Of a stretch of 12,490 nucleotides of DNA, positions 8,099-12,490 are shown piece by piece. Within the stretch, counting starts at the first letter, position 1; each line of letters begins with the position of its first letter. The position numbers were made by a program, and so were the translations under genes. Where the stretch lies: NCBI GenBank assembly GCA_030672555.1, contig DAOVGD010000169.1, forward strand, positions 1 through 12,490, written 5' to 3'. The notes under the pieces are model-generated. The model made no database searches, was not told the DNA's origin, and was given only the letters and a program-made list of their open reading frames with translations. The stretch comes from Desulfobacterales bacterium. Lineage in GTDB: Bacteria; Desulfobacterota; Desulfobacteria; Desulfobacterales; C00003106.

Positions 8099-8125
8099 CA
8101 AAAACACCCCTTGACAAACCTATCA

Positions 8126-8160
8126 TCTCTCTTCTGGCCCTCTCTCTTCTGGCTTCTCTC
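8126..8160. repeat. CT-rich 15-bp tandem repeat
   Basis: TCTCTCTTCTGGCCC (8126-8140) is followed by TCTCTCTTCTGGCTT (8141-8155) and a partial third copy from 8156. It lies just after the UXS stop. It is not a terminator: no stem followed by a T-run is seen, so how the operon ends is unclear. Confidence 0.7.
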
Positions 8161-8209
8161 TTTTCCGTGCATCACCGCGCCAGCCTCTGGGCCATGGTCC
8201 TGCTGCCCC

Positions 8210-8243
8210 CTGCGCTTTCAGCTCCGCTCCGCGCTCTGCGCAT
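8210..8243. repeat. GCGCT-rich degenerate repeat, left copy
   Basis: The stretch CTGCGCTTTCAGCTCCGCTC followed by CGCGCTCTGCGCA. It shares CTGYGCTTTCAGCT and the following CGCTYTGCGC-type units with the right copy at 8591-8641. The two copies bracket the PIN-toxin remnant. No coding capacity is supported. Confidence 0.6.
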
Positions 8244-8270
8244 ACGTGGAAATTAGTCTTGTAACGTGAA

Positions 8271-8576
8271 ATGTTCTTCGATATTATTTCACTGGTATCA
8301 GAGTTGGATTATGGCGCAAAGGCATCTCAGAAGGCCAAAGAAAATCTGAAAAAGCTGTATAGATTCGTAGATATTATTCGGGTAGTTCCTTTTGATCTTG
8401 AATGCGCTAAGATTTTTGGAACTATAAAAAGCAAACTTCGAAAGCTGGGTAAGCCCACGGGTGAGATGGATGCACTGATTGCACCCACTGCAATGACCCA
8501 CAAGGCTGTTCTAGGCAACAGAAAGCATTTCGAAAATATTGAGGGTTTGAAAGTTGAAATTTGGCCAACCGGGTGA
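8271..8576 (+). pseudogene. 5'-truncated VapC-family PIN-domain toxin remnant
   Basis: A 101-codon frame that matches only the central and C-terminal part of a VapC/PIN ribonuclease. Intact VapC toxins are about 130-140 residues and begin with a DTN motif carrying the first catalytic Asp. Here the frame opens at the second strand (IISLVSELDYGA), with the conserved Glu11 and the Asp of GEMDALIA (Asp67) still present, and ends GNRKHFENIEGLKVEIWP. The first Asp is missing, a TAA stands in frame 6 nt before the ATG, and no DTN-like sequence is seen in other frames. The stretch KAVLGNRKHF also seems to lack two residues relative to the usual VLVTGNxKHF. No antitoxin gene and no Shine-Dalgarno are present. 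It is most likely a dead fragment. A functional short protein is possible but unlikely. Confidence 0.75.
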
Positions 8577-8590
8577 CACTGTCTATACAC

Positions 8591-8641
8591 TCTGTGCTTT
8601 CAGCTTTGCGCTTTGCGCCATGCCCTCTGCGCTTTGCGCCT
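8591..8641. repeat. GCGCT-rich degenerate repeat, right copy
   Basis: Begins CTGTGCTTTCAGCTTTGCGC within the stretch and continues with several CTTTGCGCC and CTCTGCGCT units. It is the partner of the copy at 8210-8243 and starts 15 nt after the stop of the PIN remnant. Confidence 0.6.
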
Positions 8642-8700
8642 TTAATATTTTGGTGAAATGTATGTAACTTAGGGGTAATATTTAATTTTTAAGATGTGAC

Positions 8701-8736
8701 CCTGATCGAGTCCCTGATCGAGTCCGTGATCGAGTC
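8701..8736. repeat. 12-bp tandem repeat, three copies
   Basis: Two exact copies of CCTGATCGAGTC (8701-8712, 8713-8724) and a third with one change, CGTGATCGAGTC (8725-8736). Near identity of the copies implies recent expansion by slippage, unlike the eroded repeats nearby. Confidence 0.85.
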
Positions 8737-8886
8737 CTTTGGAACAGCTGAAACCTGGTCTTCAGGCCCTTTTTAGGTAGTGTCAAGAATCTTTCGCACT
8801 GAGTCTGTAATTCGGGGTAAAAACTTAGTGTGGCGCGACGAGTATTTGCTGATAGACCAAATTAAAAGTTTAAAAGTTGAGTACGT

Positions 8887-8908
8887 CCCGCTTTTCTCCC
8901 GCTTTTCT
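8887..8908. repeat. 11-bp direct duplication
   Basis: CCCGCTTTTCT occurs twice head to tail (8887-8897, 8898-8908) followed by CCC. Short, noncoding and downstream of the surface-protein stop. Confidence 0.7.
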
Positions 8909-8956
8909 CCCTTGCTCTCACAGAAATCAGGCCTGTGAATAATCCCCGTATTGCCA

Positions 8957-11900
8957 CTACTCGGGCGGGACAGAGAGATAGCACCACGCTTGCTCAATCC
9001 GCAGAAGCGCGTCAAGCGTCAATCTGCTATCTGTTATATCAATGCTCTCTATGAACAAAAGGGACTCTATAGCCTTAAAGATATCGTGGATATTCTTTTC
9101 AATATCCTCTTCAGTAGCGTTCCCACGTTCCTGGACCGCTTCTAAGTCTTTGATGGCATTTGCTGCTTTTGCCTTGTCCTGCCCCGACAATGACAGCGAA
9201 TTCAACTCTGATATGATATTGCTTATGAGTGTTGCGGTATCCATACCAACCTCAACCTCGACGCTCAACTTCTCAAAGAGGGTGTAGGTCCCACCGGCAA
9301 GGGACTCTATTTCAGTCTCCAAAGTATAAGCACCCGGCATGTCTGGCGCCAGGACATAGAGCGCAATGATTCCAATCTCATCAGGTTCAAGGTGCATAGT
9401 GATGGTCCATGGGCTCTCTGTGATCCATTCCTCGAGTATCGGACAATAAAGATCGAGGCATTCTGGGAATGTCTCTGTAATCTTCAAGTCAAAGCTGCCA
9501 CCCAGGCTCTTTACAGTAAGCTCGACCGGGATGAACTGGTAGGGAGCATAGGAAGCGGTTTCTTCTGTGCGATGCACGTGAGCAATGGAGTCCTTAATTA
9601 GCGCTGCAAGCTGGTCGTAGTTGTCATCGTTGAGGGTAAAGCCGAGATCAAAGGCGTAGTACACGGTCTTGCCCACGCCATAGTTGTTCAGAACTATGGC
9701 TGCGCACTCATCGCCATGTTTACTCTCTATGGAGCCGGCCACAGTGGCTCCTCCTTCCGCCTCAATTCTGTGGGCCTTGCCGGTGGCCTCGATGGTCTCT
9801 TCCACACTGATTGGGCTCTCTACGGTCTGGATGACGGGATACTTGTCTGACAGTGTGCCTTTATAGTTAATGCCGAACAACGATTCTTCGTCGCCGTGCC
9901 GCAGCCAGAGTGAGGAGATCAGGCCTGTGCCTGAGTGGACCTTCTCCCTGAGTTCTGCGTCAAAATGATCTGTCAGCGGATGCTGGTCGCCGAGGATAAG
10001 AATATCTGTATAGTACGGGCTTCTCAGCTCTTCTTCAAAGTCTTGCCGGTCATAGACGATGTGGTAGCCCGCCACTGCTTCATTGAGTATGCTCCCAAGG
10101 AGATCAACCCGGATACACTGCCTGTTGCAGCACTCTTCGCTCCCGTCGCAATCGTCACACTCGGCTCCTTCTTCCAAAGGAGTGCCGCTCTGTTCCTGGC
10201 GTCGTTCGCGATACTGTTCACAGTACGGAGGACACTTGTCATTCACCCATACCAGGAGATTCGTGTGATCTGCTATGGCCTTGGTCGCCTCAAGTGAAGG
10301 GAGCACCTCAAAGGTGGCGCTTGATAAGGTTTTCGGCTGCGTGAGCGTGTCAGACGTGACCTGGAGGATAGCAAGATACGTCTTGGGAGGGAGATTCATT
10401 GTCGATGCGATTATATTTGTTATAAGGGTCGCGTTTACGGGGATGTCGACTTCCGCCGCAAAGGTCTCTTTTGCCTCTTTGGTGTCAGGATCAGCAATGA
10501 TCACGCTGACCGTCAGACCGCTCATATCCTCATTACCGTTGTTCGTGATGGCGTACGCCAGAGTCTCGTCTCTTCCCTGATACACAGGACTCGGTGTTGC
10601 TGTGATTGTGCCGATCAGCCCTTCCCCTGTGTTGGATGACCCTACGATCTCGAAGTTTGTTGTTGAGCTGCTTACTACGGTTTGATCGGATAGTACCTCA
10701 AGGGTTCCGGCGTATGTACCCTTTGGATGTGCGGAGGTGTTCCAGACTGAGGTGAAGGTAAAAGATGCCTCGGGCATCAGACTCAATATCGCCCGTGTCT
10801 CGGTTGCGATAATCGCCCCTCCCGGGTCTTTGATATGTATCCGGGCCGTAATGTTTTCAAAGATAAAATTGCTGCTCAGGCTGGTAATCACGCCGGTCAG
10901 AGTTGCCGTATCTCCGGGATTATATTCAATCTTGCCTACTGTTATTTTGGAACTCAGCCGCTGATCCGAGGCGATGCTGAGACCAACGCTTTTTCGTGAG
11001 ACCACTCGGCTATTTTCCGAGAGCTCTGAAATAACGGTATATCCTCCTGCAAGCGCTGTCCCGGGATTCCATGTCGCCGGTATAGTCGCCTCTCCATTCG
11101 GATCGACAGTCACATGGTTTGCCGTTATAATGTCGGCGATCCGGTTCCCCGCGCTATCCCGGACAAAAAGATCAAGGACAAGCGAGCGGGAGAGACCTGA
11201 TGCGTCCGCAGCAATAACGGTGATCGCCACATCTTCATTCGTCTCGTACTCGGTCTTGTCCACGCTCAGAGAGGAGGTGAGCCCTGCTGACTCGATGAAG
11301 AGGGCTTGAGACGCGGTGTTGTCGTCCTCACTGCTTTCCGCAATGATGTCTGCCGGGTCAATCACTATATGGATATCCTGTTCTCCCGAATTTTCTGCGG
11401 TATCGAGCGTTACCTCTACGGTCGCAGTCTCGCCAAGCGAGAGAATGGGATAGATAGTCTGCGTTGCAATCAGCAAGCCTCCTGATGCGGGGTCTCCGTG
11501 GTAGATGCTAACCAGGATATTCCCCACGGCCGCGCCGCGGTTTATGATAGAAGCCGTGATCTGTACTTCATCGCCTTCCTGAGGTGACAAGGGTGTGACG
11601 TGTATGTCATCCGATGTTACCGTGAGGTTCGGCAGCAAAGGTGACTGAACCTCTATGGAGAAAAGCGTAATGTTGTTTGTCTCATTCTCTTCAACAATCG
11701 CATCGTCAGGGTCAACCACGATATAGAGCACATTCGGACCGAAAAGTCCCATGGTATCAAAGGTAAACACGAGATTAGCCGAGCTGTTCGGGGCTATTGC
11801 CCCCTCAATCCGGGAGGCCGCGAGTTGTACGCCTCCGGCATCCGGGCTGCCGTTGTAGAACCGGACGACGACGTTTGAAACGGATTTCGAGCCCGTGTTC

Positions 11901-12490
11901 TTTACGCTCGCGGTCACAGGAATGAGGCTTCCTTCATAATACGGACCCGAGGGAAGTGTAATATCATCTGCTCCGATCACAAGATCAGGGAGCCCTTCCT
12001 CTGCGGTATACTCAAATCCTGTTTCATTGTCGTCAGTGCGGCATTCGTCAATAGTCATCTCTTCGTTCACGACGACAGAGAAATAGGCAACCTCTTCACC
12101 AGCGGTGCTCCAACTGTAGGTGACATCCTGGTACTCGCCCGGTTTAAGGGTTTTTGTGGTTGATGTGGCGCCGATCAGCGTTCCGGCATCCGGAGTGCCG
12201 TTGTAAAATGCAATAGGAACTCCGGCCGGGGCGTCCTTTGCGCCTCCGTTTCCGATCCTGACCGTGAGGTTTATGGTCCCGGCGTTTTCTGCTACACGGA
12301 GATACGATGCCGTGAGATTAGGCGTGAGATAAGGATTTGCGCTATCTCCCATCGGCGCCTGGCAACGGTAGTTATTGTTCAAAAGCCAGCTCGGGGATTC
12401 GTGCTGCGGGATTGTACCGTCGTCGTTGACATTGGTTACATGGTAACTTGGCTGGTTCCATACGCCGCGTGCATTGACCCAGTCGTTGTT
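8957..12490 (-). CDS. Giant CARDB/Ig-repeat surface protein with amidotransferase-like domain, 5' end outside window
   Basis: Open from the right edge to TAG at 8957-8959, 1177 residues visible. A TTG at 12382 could be read as a start, but the 36 upstream codons are open and encode VWNQPSYHVTNVNDDGTIP, a motif seen in large secreted bacterial repeat proteins, so the gene continues beyond the window. In order (visible numbering): three CARDB-type adhesion domains (about 57-165, 167-283, 286-399), each with AFYNGTPDAG-like and VVDPDD...EENETNN-like motifs; three more Ig-like or MG2-like beta domains (about 404-731); a Rossmann-like, glutamine-amidotransferase-type domain (about 744-970) with LLVWVNDK, DILILGDQHPLTDH and AFDL; another beta domain (about 984-1080); and a helical tail to 1177. 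A Cys-rich insert with seven Cys (753-792) interrupts the amidotransferase-like fold. Likely exported and extracellular or cell-surface. Enzymatic activity is not supported because no nucleophile-elbow Cys triad is evident. Its composition is more GC-rich than the left half of the window. Confidence 0.85.
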   Translation of the reverse strand, partial: NNDWVNARGVWNQPSYHVTNVNDDGTIPQHESPSWLLNNNYRCQAPMGDSANPYLTPNLTASYLRVAENAGTINLTVRIGNGGAKDAPAGVPIAFYNGTPDAGTLIGATSTTKTLKPGEYQDVTYSWSTAGEEVAYFSVVVNEEMTIDECRTDDNETGFEYTAEEGLPDLVIGADDITLPSGPYYEGSLIPVTASVKNTGSKSVSNVVVRFYNGSPDAGGVQLAASRIEGAIAPNSSANLVFTFDTMGLFGPNVLYIVVDPDDAIVEENETNNITLFSIEVQSPLLPNLTVTSDDIHVTPLSPQEGDEVQITASIINRGAAVGNILVSIYHGDPASGGLLIATQTIYPILSLGETATVEVTLDTAENSGEQDIHIVIDPADIIAESSEDDNTASQALFIESAGLTSSLSVDKTEYETNEDVAITVIAADASGLSRSLVLDLFVRDSAGNRIADIITANHVTVDPNGEATIPATWNPGTALAGGYTVISELSENSRVVSRKSVGLSIASDQRLSSKITVGKIEYNPGDTATLTGVITSLSSNFIFENITARIHIKDPGGAIIATETRAILSLMPEASFTFTSVWNTSAHPKGTYAGTLEVLSDQTVVSSSTTNFEIVGSSNTGEGLIGTITATPSPVYQGRDETLAYAITNNGNEDMSGLTVSVIIADPDTKEAKETFAAEVDIPVNATLITNIIASTMNLPPKTYLAILQVTSDTLTQPKTLSSATFEVLPSLEATKAIADHTNLLVWVNDKCPPYCEQYRERRQEQSGTPLEEGAECDDCDGSEECCNRQCIRVDLLGSILNEAVAGYHIVYDRQDFEEELRSPYYTDILILGDQHPLTDHFDAELREKVHSGTGLISSLWLRHGDEESLFGINYKGTLSDKYPVIQTVESPISVEETIEATGKAHRIEAEGGATVAGSIESKHGDECAAIVLNNYGVGKTVYYAFDLGFTLNDDNYDQLAALIKDSIAHVHRTEETASYAPYQFIPVELTVKSLGGSFDLKITETFPECLDLYCPILEEWITESPWTITMHLEPDEIGIIALYVLAPDMPGAYTLETEIESLAGGTYTLFEKLSVEVEVGMDTATLISNIISELNSLSLSGQDKAKAANAIKDLEAVQERGNATEEDIEKNIHDIFKAIESLLFIESIDITDSRLTLDALLRIEQAWCYLSVPPE

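Larger units (their letters stand above)
8642..8956. other. Gene-free gap with short tandem arrays
   Basis: No supported gene in this stretch between the PIN remnant and the 3' end of the surface-protein gene. It holds the 12-bp array at 8701-8736, the 11-bp duplication at 8887-8908, a weak inverted repeat TCACAG/CTGTGA (8918-8923 with 8933-8938) without a T-run, and a GGTAGTGTCAAGAATC motif near 8777 that looks like an insertion-sequence end but has no partner end. No terminator for the surface-protein gene is evident. Confidence 0.5.

Noticed and set aside
8111..8139. TTGACA at 8111-8116 as a promoter for the PIN fragment
   Set aside because: No -10-like element at 16-18 bp spacing; the downstream sequence is CT-rich repeat.
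8918..8938. TCACAG/CTGTGA inverted repeat after the surface-protein stop, as terminator or CRP site
   Set aside because: Only six pairs and no T-run on the minus strand, so not a terminator. The half-sites are in the wrong order for the TGTGA/TCACA CRP consensus.
8773..9015. Minus-strand frame of about 80 residues and a GGTAGTGTCAAGAATC motif at its far end, suggesting a transposase tail with an insertion-sequence end
   Set aside because: The translation shows no recognisable transposase motif, it overlaps the end of the surface-protein gene, and no second inverted repeat was found.
9042..11309. Several plus-strand frames of 60-120 codons opposite the surface-protein gene
   Set aside because: They are antisense shadows of a long, domain-rich frame and show no motifs or ribosome sites of their own.

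Overview
The window reads like a piece of a Desulfobacterota (deltaproteobacterial) chromosome. This is inference from gene content: a zinc-independent-type GTP cyclohydrolase (FolE2), a very large class I adenylate cyclase with extra N-terminal domains, a TPR plus periplasmic-binding-fold lipoprotein, a giant CARDB-repeat surface protein, and gene gaps holding eroded low-complexity repeats. No rRNA, tRNA, CRISPR array or intact mobile element was seen.

Layout. Positions 1-767 (minus) hold folE2, missing only its last few codons at the window edge. A 354-bp divergent region (768-1121) separates it from a rightward block. It carries two back-to-back sigma70-like promoters, a hairpin in the folE2 leader and A/T-rich degenerate repeats. 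The rightward block is: (1) 1122-5045, a 1307-residue protein joining HEAT-like helical repeats, a pentapeptide-repeat domain and a class I adenylate cyclase catalytic domain; (2) 5054-7066, a lipoprotein with TPR-like repeats and a LivK/LpoA-type periplasmic-binding fold, whose Shine-Dalgarno overlaps the cyclase stop codon; (3) 7148-8098, a UDP-glucuronate decarboxylase. Next comes an accessory patch (8099-8956) with CT-rich and GCGCT-rich repeats flanking a 5'-truncated VapC-type PIN toxin remnant, plus two short tandem arrays. From 8957 to the right edge (minus) runs the 3' part of a giant secreted or surface protein with three CARDB-type domains, three further Ig-like domains and a glutamine-amidotransferase-like domain with a Cys-rich insert. 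Its 5' end lies outside the window.

How the genes may work together. The cyclase would make cAMP in the cytoplasm, with its HEAT and pentapeptide parts as likely protein-binding or regulatory platforms. The tightly coupled lipoprotein and the nucleotide-sugar enzyme suggest an envelope-related operon, so the cyclase may be tied to an envelope process. That link rests on gene order only. The best leads for something undescribed are the HEAT-pentapeptide-cyclase fusion coupled to the lipoprotein, and the amidotransferase-like domain with its seven-Cys insert inside the surface protein.
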